Source: G020354785 sp964521285 | GTDB lineage: Bacteria > Bacteroidota > Bacteroidia > Bacteroidales > UBA10428 | DNA: 64,000 nucleotides | Assembly: GCA_964521285.1 (NCBI GenBank) | Contig: CAZFQS010000001.1 | Span: forward strand, 225,759 to 289,758 | Direction of reading: 5' to 3' | Part shown: positions 53,158 to 60,762 of the stretch, one piece after another | Layout of the letters: the number at the start of each line of letters is the position of its first letter | Position numbering within the stretch: position 1 is the first letter of the stretch | Program-made: the position numbers and the translations under genes | Notes under the pieces: generated by a model | Database searches by the model: none | What the model was told of the DNA's origin: nothing | What the model saw: the letters and a program-made list of their open reading frames with translations, nothing else

Positions 53158-55206
53158 ATGCGTAGTAAACAATTTATTCAGTATCTTTTAATATGTTTCT
53201 GTTTGTTTTATAACTCACCTGTTATAAGCCAGAGCAGCATGAGGAATAAATTTTTTCAAGCAGATTATGCTCTTCAATTTAATGATTACGAAACCGCACT
53301 GAAACTATTCAAACAATTGCAAAAAAGAGATCCTGATAATGCATTATATAATTACAGAGTCGGGGAATGTCTTTTAAATCTGCCTGATTCCAAGAAGCAG
53401 GCCCTTCCCTATCTGAAAGTAGCAATAAAAAGCGTTTCAGAGGAGTTTAAAGAAGGAAATTTCTCAGAAACGAATGCCCCGACAGAAGCATACTTCTTAC
53501 TTGCAAAAGCCTATCATCTGAACGAAGATCTTGATAATGCCATTTATTATTATAATAGTTATTTACCCTATGCAAAAGATAATTCAAGAATAGATTATGT
53601 TAATAATAAGATAAAAGCATGTGAATTAGCAAAGATTTATATTAAAAATCCGGTAGCTATTAAAACTGAGCCTCTGGGGCCCCCCATAAATTCAGAATTG
53701 CCAGAAATTTATCCGGTTATTTCAGAAGATGAATCGGTATTAGTTTATCTGGAAAAGAGGCATAAGATTAATATAGTATATTATACAGTAAAAGAGGGAG
53801 AAAAATGGATGACCCCTGTAAATATAAATAACTATATAGGATCTCTTGGCGATACTTACCCGTCTTCGATTTCAAGTGATAAAACCAGATTATATCTAAC
53901 AGTTAAAGATTATTTAACAAGCACCATCTGCTATTCGACTTTTACCAAGGGCAAATGGACAAAAATGAATAAATTAAAGAAACCCGTTAACTCAAAATAC
54001 TGGAATTCTCATGCATTTGAATCTTCAAGTGGCAATGAGTTATACTTTGTAAGCAACAGAAAAGGAGGTTATGGAGGATTGGATATATATAAATGTGTGA
54101 AAAATTCAAAGGGTAAGTGGGATAATCCTGAGAATCTCGGGAGTACAATAAATACCAGCCTGAACGAAATAATGCCGATAATTACCCCTGATGGAAATAA
54201 ACTCTACTTTTGTTCAGAAGGACATTCTTCAATTGGAGGCTATGATGTATTCATATCAGTTAAAAACGCATCAAACAACTGGTCAGATCCAACAAACCTG
54301 GGATATCCCATAAACACTACTGATGATGATGTGTATTTCAGGCCTGTTAAGGACGGAATATTTGCTTACAGTTCATTGCTCCAACCCGGTGATGTTAGTA
54401 ATTATGATATAACCCGCTTTGAAATATCCACAGATAAAAAACCTGAAGAAACATTAGCTGAAGGCCCACTGGCACTGGAGAACAAACAGGATGAAATTAC
54501 TTTACCCATTAGTATGGATGAACCTGCCTCCGATGACCAAGCTGTAACAGAATCAAAAGTTGAAAAGCATGAAATAGTTGCAGATGATCATGATATAGCT
54601 TATAATCAAACCGATAACATAACAAAATCCCGTAATGAAATAGCAGTTGTTAAAGAACCTGATGAATCAAAAGACTATGAAATAACATCAGGACACAAGA
54701 AGTTTTATACGGTACAGTTTATAGCATTAAAGAAGCCGGTGCGCGCTGATTACTTCAATAATATAGAAGGTGTAATTATTCAAGTCGGCAATGATGGCTT
54801 TTACAGATATATTACCGGGCAATTTAACAGTATAAATGAGGCCAAATCTGGCTTGATGAAAATAAAATCTTCAGGTTATAAAACTGCTTTTATAAGAAAT
54901 TATGATTTGCACAAGTACTTATCTTATAATAATATTCTATCTCCCTATTCATCTCACAAGTCTGAACCCAGCCTAATTAAGACTGGTTATACTATTCAAA
55001 TAATGGAAATGCCAGATCCGGTTCCAGTTGCTTATTTTAAAGACTTGAGGGATATAAAGGTAAGTTACGGATCAGATAGAGTATTCAGATATACATATAA
55101 AGAATTCCTTAAATCTGACTCTGCTGAAGCTGACCTTGCCATAATAAAAAATAAGGGTTATAAAGAAGCTTTTATTAAAAGAATCGCAGATATCTCAAAT
55201 TATTAA
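53158..55206 (+). CDS. Exported TPR-PD40 protein with two SPOR domains
   Basis: The 682-residue protein has a signal peptide (about 1-25) and TPRs (about 30-165). A PD40 beta-propeller region follows (about 175-425), with repeats such as YPVISEDESVLVYLEKR, ELYFVSNRKGGYGGLDIY and MPIITPDGNKLYFCSEG. After an acidic linker (430-510) come two SPOR-like domains (about 516-583 and 610-676), each starting YT(V/I)QI/F and ending in AFI(R/K). TPR plus PD40 is the layout of the T9SS protein PorE, but here double SPOR replaces the usual OmpA-type peptidoglycan anchor. SPOR domains bind denuded glycan strands. It stands between the kinase set and the CheR set. Confidence 0.85.
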   Translation: MRSKQFIQYLLICFCLFYNSPVISQSSMRNKFFQADYALQFNDYETALKLFKQLQKRDPDNALYNYRVGECLLNLPDSKKQALPYLKVAIKSVSEEFKEGNFSETNAPTEAYFLLAKAYHLNEDLDNAIYYYNSYLPYAKDNSRIDYVNNKIKACELAKIYIKNPVAIKTEPLGPPINSELPEIYPVISEDESVLVYLEKRHKINIVYYTVKEGEKWMTPVNINNYIGSLGDTYPSSISSDKTRLYLTVKDYLTSTICYSTFTKGKWTKMNKLKKPVNSKYWNSHAFESSSGNELYFVSNRKGGYGGLDIYKCVKNSKGKWDNPENLGSTINTSLNEIMPIITPDGNKLYFCSEGHSSIGGYDVFISVKNASNNWSDPTNLGYPINTTDDDVYFRPVKDGIFAYSSLLQPGDVSNYDITRFEISTDKKPEETLAEGPLALENKQDEITLPISMDEPASDDQAVTESKVEKHEIVADDHDIAYNQTDNITKSRNEIAVVKEPDESKDYEITSGHKKFYTVQFIALKKPVRADYFNNIEGVIIQVGNDGFYRYITGQFNSINEAKSGLMKIKSSGYKTAFIRNYDLHKYLSYNNILSPYSSHKSEPSLIKTGYTIQIMEMPDPVPVAYFKDLRDIKVSYGSDRVFRYTYKEFLKSDSAEADLAIIKNKGYKEAFIKRIADISNY

Positions 55207-55395
55207 ATCACCATTACCGTGAATTAATTTCATATAAAATCCAGGGTAAAATTTGTTACATTTAAAAACTTTTTCTTTTAAATAAGAATTATTAAATATT
55301 TTGTATTTTGTTTTAAATATTCATGAACTTTTAATAGATTTAATACTACATTTATCTCTTGATGAAACAGTCTAGTCTGATATAATATATGTTGT

Positions 55396-56235
55396 ATGAC
55401 CATAACAGATCAGGATTATCAATTTTTTTTAGCTGCGATAAAATCCTCATCAAAATACGATTTTAGTCAATATTCTGAAAAATCACTCAAGCGAAGGCTT
55501 GGCAAGATACTTTCGGATAACAGAATGAACATCAGCATATTAATCAACAAAATAAAAAACAGTCATGAATTTGTTGAAAAAATAGTTAAGGAAATTACCG
55601 TTAATACTACCGAACTTTTTAGAGATCCTCAGGTTTGGCAAGCAATAAGATATGCAATTCTGCCAAAACTCAAAAATAACTCTATTATTAATATCTGGCA
55701 TGCAGGTTGTTCCAGTGGTCAGGAAGTATATTCAATGCTTATTCTTTTAAATGAACTTGAAATATTTGACAAGACAAAAATTTATGCCACTGACTTAAAT
55801 TCTGATGTATTAGAATTAGCAAAAATAGGTGAATATAAGTATAGATTTAATATCGGCTACCTGGATAACTTTGATAAGGTAATAAAGGAGAATCCTTATA
55901 ATTATGAAGAATATAATGATGTGCCTTATGAAAAATACTTTCATATTGATAAAACAAATGATTTAATTGGAATGAATGATTTCCTGAAAGAAAAACCAAT
56001 ATTTAAGAGACATGATCTGGTCACTGAAAACAATACTTTATACGTGAAATTTGATTTAATTTTATGCAGAAATGTCATAATTTATTTCAATTACGATTTA
56101 CAAAGCAAAGTATTTGATCTGTTTCATAAAAATCTTTATGAAGACGGTTGTTTGGTCCTGGGCTTACATGAAACAATTCTGGGAAGTCATTCAGTTAGAT
56201 ATCAGAAAAAAGGACATGGATATTATAAAAACTAA
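55396..56235 (+). CDS. CheR-type protein-glutamate methyltransferase
   Basis: The 279-residue protein has the two-part CheR layout: an N-terminal helical domain (about 1-70) and a SAM-dependent methyltransferase domain. Key motifs are intact: NTTELFRDPQVW near 72-83, WHAGCSSGQEVYSM near 101-114 (SAM site), YATDLNSDVLELA near 132 and LILCRNVIIYF near 220. It should methylate Glu side chains of a signalling helix using SAM. The usual chemoreceptors, CheA and CheW are absent. Its immediate neighbour (3-base gap) is a membrane sensor with a Glu-rich coiled coil, the most likely substrate. Confidence 0.93.
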   Translation: MTITDQDYQFFLAAIKSSSKYDFSQYSEKSLKRRLGKILSDNRMNISILINKIKNSHEFVEKIVKEITVNTTELFRDPQVWQAIRYAILPKLKNNSIINIWHAGCSSGQEVYSMLILLNELEIFDKTKIYATDLNSDVLELAKIGEYKYRFNIGYLDNFDKVIKENPYNYEEYNDVPYEKYFHIDKTNDLIGMNDFLKEKPIFKRHDLVTENNTLYVKFDLILCRNVIIYFNYDLQSKVFDLFHKNLYEDGCLVLGLHETILGSHSVRYQKKGHGYYKN

Positions 56236-56238
56236 ATT

Positions 56239-58461
56239 ATGAATAAGAAATTCAAATCATTAAAAAATAGAATCCTGTTACTAACATTCACTATAGTACT
56301 TTTTACAGCCATTTCAATCGGCCTCTCGGTATTCTATCAATACTCCACAAACAATTTAAAAGGTATAATTTTTGCCATAAAAAATCTTGAAAAAAATATC
56401 ATTCAGCTAAAAAATACAGAACAGGATTTCTTGTTAAACTTCAACAAAGCATCAGATTTTTTTATTTCAAATAATACACGATTTGAAAATGAATTTCGTG
56501 CTTCACATAATAATATTAAGATAATAACTGACTCCCTTTCCGAACTTGGAATAATAAAAAACTATTTTAAATCACTGGAACAAATTGAATTTTTTCAGGA
56601 AGACTTAAAATCTTATTCTGAGAATTTCTATGAGTTAATACTTGCATATAAAGAAAAAGGATTTGATTCAAAAGGAATATCAGGTGACTGGCAGAATATG
56701 AGTACACAGCTTATAAATAAGATCTCATTATTTAAAGATCAACCTGTATATGCAAATATTATAAGATTAAAGAATATTGAAAAGGAATATTTGCTTAGTA
56801 AAGATCCAAAACTAATAAGTGAGTTATCTAATTTGTCAAACGATATCCAAAATTCGCTGTTCCTTGCCGGAGATAATGAAACTATATTAACCGGTATTTC
56901 AAATGATCTTAATAAATACCGGGAAACCGCAAAAAAACTGCTAAGTATAGATGAAAGAATAGGTATTAGTTCTAAAACTGGCATTATCCATAATCTAAAT
57001 AACACTTATCTCAAACTTAATGATTCTGTTTCCAGTCTTTCTTTAATTCTTAGGGAAAGAATTAAATCCAGGCAAACCGGACTATATATAATATTACTGT
57101 CAGTTATTATCATCCTGCTGGCCGGACTTATACTCATTCTTCAGAAAATGTCCGGAATATGTCTGTTTCGCCCATTAACTGAAATATCAAAATATGTATC
57201 ACAACTTGTAAGAGGTAAATTACCTGATAACAAAATAGAATTAAATATAAATAATGAATTTTCTTCACTTTCACAATCAATTAATATCCTTGCAGATAAT
57301 TATAAAGCAAAATTTAAGTATGCTCATAACCTGAATGAAGGCCTTCTGGATTCGAAGATTGATATTTTAAGTGAAGATGATTTGCTGGGTAAAGAATTAA
57401 TACAATTACACAAGAATATTCAAAAATCCGTTGAAGAACAAAAGAAATATAATGAAGATAATACTAAACGAAGATATATTAACGAGGGACTGGCTAAATT
57501 TTCGGAAATTCTGAGAGTTAATAGTAACAATATTGAGAGGTTATCTGATATTTTTATCAAGGAATTAGTAAAATATTTAAACGCACTTCAGGGAGGTTTA
57601 TTCCTTTTGAAGGATTTGGATGAAGAGAATAAAGCGCTCGAATTAGCTTCTGCTTTTGCATATAATAGAAAAAAATATATCAATAAAGAAATACTAATGG
57701 GGGAAGGTCTTATAGGTACTTGTGCCATTGAAAAGAAAGCAATAGTAATGACTGAAATCCCGGAAGAATATATCTCAATAACCTCTGGCCTGGGACACAC
57801 TCCTCCGAACAACTTAATATTATTACCTGTAATACAAGAAGATATCACATTAGGTGTAATAGAAATTGCTTCTCTTAATCAGTTTCAGAAACACGAAATA
57901 GAATTCGGGGAACAGGTTGCGACAAGTTTAGCCTCTACGGTTACAGCTGCAACCAACAGTGAAAGGACCTCCAAATTACTGGCTAAATCACAACAGCAGG
58001 CTCAGGAAATGTTGGAACAGGAAGAAGAAATGAGACAGAATATGGAAGAATTGAAAGCTACCCAGGAAGAATCTGTAAGGAGAGAGGAGGAATACAGGGG
58101 AATTATCAGTGCTGTTGAGGACTCCTTTTTCGTTGTCGAGTACGATCTTGAAGGAAATATTACGGATATTAATGATAAATTGCTTGTTTTTCTGGGAAAA
58201 TCAAAAAAATCCTTAATAGGCAGGAACCATTCAGAACTAACCTCCCGGCAATCGACAACAAATTTCAATGCCAGATTTTGGGATGATTTAAAAAAAGGTA
58301 ATAAAAAGAGAATAATTGAAAAGGTTAAAATAGGCAGAAAAAAGGAATTTATATTAATGCATAATTTTTCACCCGTATTAAATAATGATAAAGTACCGGT
58401 TAAAATTCTAAATATAATAGTTGAAATAACGGCTGCAGAGGATAAAAAAATTGAAAAATAA
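56239..58461 (+). CDS. Membrane sensor: periplasmic helical domain, HAMP, GAF, coiled coil, PAS, no output domain
   Basis: The 740-residue protein has TM1 (about 10-30) and a helical periplasmic domain (about 31-280) like the four-helix or HBM sensors of chemoreceptors. TM2 (about 283-304), a HAMP region (about 305-360) and a GAF domain (about 425-560) follow. A Glu/Gln-rich coiled coil (575-620, with SQQQAQEMLEQEEEMRQN and ATQEE) precedes a C-terminal PAS domain (about 622-735). No kinase, phosphatase, cyclase or chemoreceptor signalling hairpin follows. The gene sits 3 bases after CheR. I infer it is the methylated sensor of this set, acting through protein contact. This is not shown. Confidence 0.85.
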   Translation: MNKKFKSLKNRILLLTFTIVLFTAISIGLSVFYQYSTNNLKGIIFAIKNLEKNIIQLKNTEQDFLLNFNKASDFFISNNTRFENEFRASHNNIKIITDSLSELGIIKNYFKSLEQIEFFQEDLKSYSENFYELILAYKEKGFDSKGISGDWQNMSTQLINKISLFKDQPVYANIIRLKNIEKEYLLSKDPKLISELSNLSNDIQNSLFLAGDNETILTGISNDLNKYRETAKKLLSIDERIGISSKTGIIHNLNNTYLKLNDSVSSLSLILRERIKSRQTGLYIILLSVIIILLAGLILILQKMSGICLFRPLTEISKYVSQLVRGKLPDNKIELNINNEFSSLSQSINILADNYKAKFKYAHNLNEGLLDSKIDILSEDDLLGKELIQLHKNIQKSVEEQKKYNEDNTKRRYINEGLAKFSEILRVNSNNIERLSDIFIKELVKYLNALQGGLFLLKDLDEENKALELASAFAYNRKKYINKEILMGEGLIGTCAIEKKAIVMTEIPEEYISITSGLGHTPPNNLILLPVIQEDITLGVIEIASLNQFQKHEIEFGEQVATSLASTVTAATNSERTSKLLAKSQQQAQEMLEQEEEMRQNMEELKATQEESVRREEEYRGIISAVEDSFFVVEYDLEGNITDINDKLLVFLGKSKKSLIGRNHSELTSRQSTTNFNARFWDDLKKGNKKRIIEKVKIGRKKEFILMHNFSPVLNNDKVPVKILNIIVEITAAEDKKIEK

Positions 58462-58556
58462 ATATATAAATTTGGTTTATTAAGCATAAAATAATTAGTA
58501 ATATCTAACTTATACAGAAACAAAACTTTGTTTAGGTTTTACAACCGGATAATAGT

Positions 58557-59381
58557 ATGACTGAATTAGGCATTGTTGATATTAGGGAAATAATTAAGAA
58601 TATCTTAAGCAAATATGGTTATGATTTTTCGGAATTTGCTCTTACCTCTTTTAAGCACAGACTGGAAAAACTTATTATAAAGAATAATCTGAGTGGTGTA
58701 GATGGTCTGTTAAAAAAACTGAAAAACAATAAGGAGTTTTTTGATATATTTTTACATGAAATATCAGTACCCTCTACTGAAATGTTCAGAGATCCATCAT
58801 TGTGGAGATGGTTACGAGACGAATTATTTGCTAATATCAACGAAAAAAATCTAACCAGATTTAAAATCTGGTTTCCAAATAGCGTTTCAGGAGGTGAATT
58901 AAACTCTCTGGCCATTCTGCTAAGAGAAATGAATATCCTTGATAAAGTACAGATTATTTCATCCAGTCTCAGTAATAAAAGTATTGAATATATAAAGGAA
59001 GGAAGATGTGAATTAAAAAAGATTGAAGTTTCGGCAGAAAATTATATCAGATTTAAAGGAACCAGTGATTTTTCAAATTACTATAGACTCGATAGATATT
59101 ATGCGTTTAGAGATACATCATTAATTAAGGACGTAGAATTTAATAAACAAAATATTAACTTTGATAATTCACCTATGAATATCAAATTAATACTTTTCCG
59201 AAACAGTTTGATATATTTTAATCCATCTTTGCAAGAAAAAATATTACGGATCATGTATAATAATCTGTCGGCAACCGGGTATTTGATACTTGGGATTAAG
59301 GAAAGAATAAAAAACCTGGACACAAATAAGGAGTTTGCCCTGGTTAATGAATTAGAAGGAGTTTATAAAAAATCTTTATAA
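58557..59381 (+). CDS. Degenerate CheR paralogue, probably without methyltransferase activity
   Basis: The 274-residue protein aligns over its whole length with the CheR at 55396. STEMFRDPSLW matches TTELFRDPQVW, and LILFRNSLIYF matches LILCRNVIIYF. The SAM-binding site is damaged. AGCSSGQEVYS is replaced by PNSVSGGELNS, and the Asp of ATDLNS, which holds the SAM ribose, is lost (SSSLSN). It is likely a catalytically dead copy that may bind the substrate sensor, compete with CheR or act as a scaffold. It lies 95 bases after the sensor gene and 10 bases before CheB. The fold is secure; the loss of activity is inference. Confidence 0.82.
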   Translation: MTELGIVDIREIIKNILSKYGYDFSEFALTSFKHRLEKLIIKNNLSGVDGLLKKLKNNKEFFDIFLHEISVPSTEMFRDPSLWRWLRDELFANINEKNLTRFKIWFPNSVSGGELNSLAILLREMNILDKVQIISSSLSNKSIEYIKEGRCELKKIEVSAENYIRFKGTSDFSNYYRLDRYYAFRDTSLIKDVEFNKQNINFDNSPMNIKLILFRNSLIYFNPSLQEKILRIMYNNLSATGYLILGIKERIKNLDTNKEFALVNELEGVYKKSL

Positions 59382-59391
59382 GTGAAATAGA

Positions 59392-59952
59392 ATGAACTAT
59401 AGTGCTGCAATAATTGGAGGTTCGGCTGGAAGCTTCCAGGTAGTAACAAAAATACTTAATTCCCTGCCTGAAACATTCCCTATGCCGGTATTATTATGTT
59501 TGCACAGATTAAAGCATGTAAGATCCGGTTTTGTCGAAGCTTTATCTTTAAAATCAAATATACCAATAGAAGAACCATATGATAAAGATAAACTGGGCCC
59601 TGGCAAAGCATTCCTGGCTCCGGCAAACTATCATATGTATATTGAACTGGCAAATAGAGTAGCCTTATCAACTGAAGATCCTGTTAATCATTCAAGACCT
59701 TCCATAGACTTGTCATTTATTACAGCGTCTAATGCTTACAGGAATAAATTGATAGGAATAATTTTGTCCGGAGCAAATAAAGATGGCGCTTTTGGATTGA
59801 AAAAAGTACATGACAACGGAGGAGTAACAATAGTCCAGGATCCTGAGGAATGTGAGGTTAAAACTATGACGCAATCAGCACTGCAACTAACTAAAGTGGA
59901 TTACGTATATACCACCGATTTAATTATTAAATTTTTGCTAAAATTAATTTAG
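59392..59952 (+). CDS. CheB-type methylesterase domain without a receiver
   Basis: The 186-residue protein is just the CheB catalytic domain. The nucleophile Ser11 lies in IIGGSAGSFQ, His38 in LLCLHRLKHVRSGF, and Asp131 in LSGANKDGAFGLK, so the triad is complete. The family feature GKAFLAPANYHM is also present. Usual CheB proteins carry an N-terminal REC domain that controls activity; here it is missing. Activity must be constitutive or set by partners. It would remove methyl groups (or deamidate Gln) on the substrate of the CheR enzyme encoded 3.2 kb upstream. Gaps to its neighbours are 10 and 4 bases. Confidence 0.9.
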   Translation: MNYSAAIIGGSAGSFQVVTKILNSLPETFPMPVLLCLHRLKHVRSGFVEALSLKSNIPIEEPYDKDKLGPGKAFLAPANYHMYIELANRVALSTEDPVNHSRPSIDLSFITASNAYRNKLIGIILSGANKDGAFGLKKVHDNGGVTIVQDPEECEVKTMTQSALQLTKVDYVYTTDLIIKFLLKLI

Positions 59953-59956
59953 TCTG

Positions 59957-60745
59957 ATGCATAACATGAAGAAATACAGACTTATAACTATCGTTTTGTT
60001 TATATCGTTAATTATTGTTCTATTATTATTGAGTGTTTATCTATATAATACATCTTTGAAGGAAGAATATCTTTATAATAAAAGTATAATAATAATTTGT
60101 ATTGTTCTAATCTTAATAATTAGTGTATTAAAACTAATTATCAGTTATAAATTATCAGACCAAAGTAAAATAGACCAGAAGATAAAAACAATAGTTGAAA
60201 ATGAGAAAGCGAAAATTGTTGCAGAGTATGACAAACAAAAAATCAAGGAAGAGAAAGCAAATGAAACAGAAGTAAATGTTGATGAAATAGTAAAAAAGAT
60301 AATACCCAGTCCTCAAAATTTAAGTACTCTAAAGTCTTATACAGAAAAAGTCCTGAGTAATATCGCCAAAGAAATTGAAATAGTCCAGGGATTATTCTAT
60401 GCGCGGACAAAAAAATCAAATTTATATACAGTTGCCGGAGAATATGCCTTTACTGGTGAAAAAAAACCAAAAGACTTTAAATTAGGCTTAACACTGCCTG
60501 GCCAGGCAGCAAAAAGTAAAGATTTGTTGATTGTTGACAAGATACCTGATAACTATTATTCCGCTGAGTCCGGTTTGGGTAAAAGCACGCCAAAAAACAT
60601 TGTTATGGTTCCAATCATAAATAAGAATACTGCTGTAGCGGTTATGGAGCTTGGAACATTTAAAGATATAAACTCTACTGAACAAAAAGTTTTAAAAGTC
60701 TTATCATCAAAATTAGGAGATAAAATAAGTAAATTTATTAAGTAA
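59957..60745 (+). CDS. Membrane-anchored GAF-domain protein
   Basis: The 262-residue protein has two N-terminal transmembrane helices (about 10-30 and 38-60), a Lys/Glu-rich coiled coil (about 65-110) and a GAF domain (about 118-262) with no output domain. The GAF segment KIPDNYYSAESGLGK near 194 closely matches those in the neighbouring sensor and phosphatase, so the three GAF domains are paralogues. A second ATG at 59966 (MKKYRLITIVLF) could be the true start. The gene follows CheB by 4 bases. It may pair with one of the other GAF proteins; its ligand is unknown. Confidence 0.82.
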   Translation: MHNMKKYRLITIVLFISLIIVLLLLSVYLYNTSLKEEYLYNKSIIIICIVLILIISVLKLIISYKLSDQSKIDQKIKTIVENEKAKIVAEYDKQKIKEEKANETEVNVDEIVKKIIPSPQNLSTLKSYTEKVLSNIAKEIEIVQGLFYARTKKSNLYTVAGEYAFTGEKKPKDFKLGLTLPGQAAKSKDLLIVDKIPDNYYSAESGLGKSTPKNIVMVPIINKNTAVAVMELGTFKDINSTEQKVLKVLSSKLGDKISKFIK

Positions 60746-60762
60746 CTTATATTATACAATAT

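Noticed and set aside
58002..58523. 173-codon open frame antisense to the end of the sensor gene
   Set aside because: It lies wholly opposite a well-supported PAS and coiled-coil coding region and has no protein-like motif.
55396..59952. A conventional chemotaxis operon
   Set aside because: CheR and CheB are present, but there is no CheA, CheW, CheY or chemoreceptor signalling hairpin anywhere in the window.
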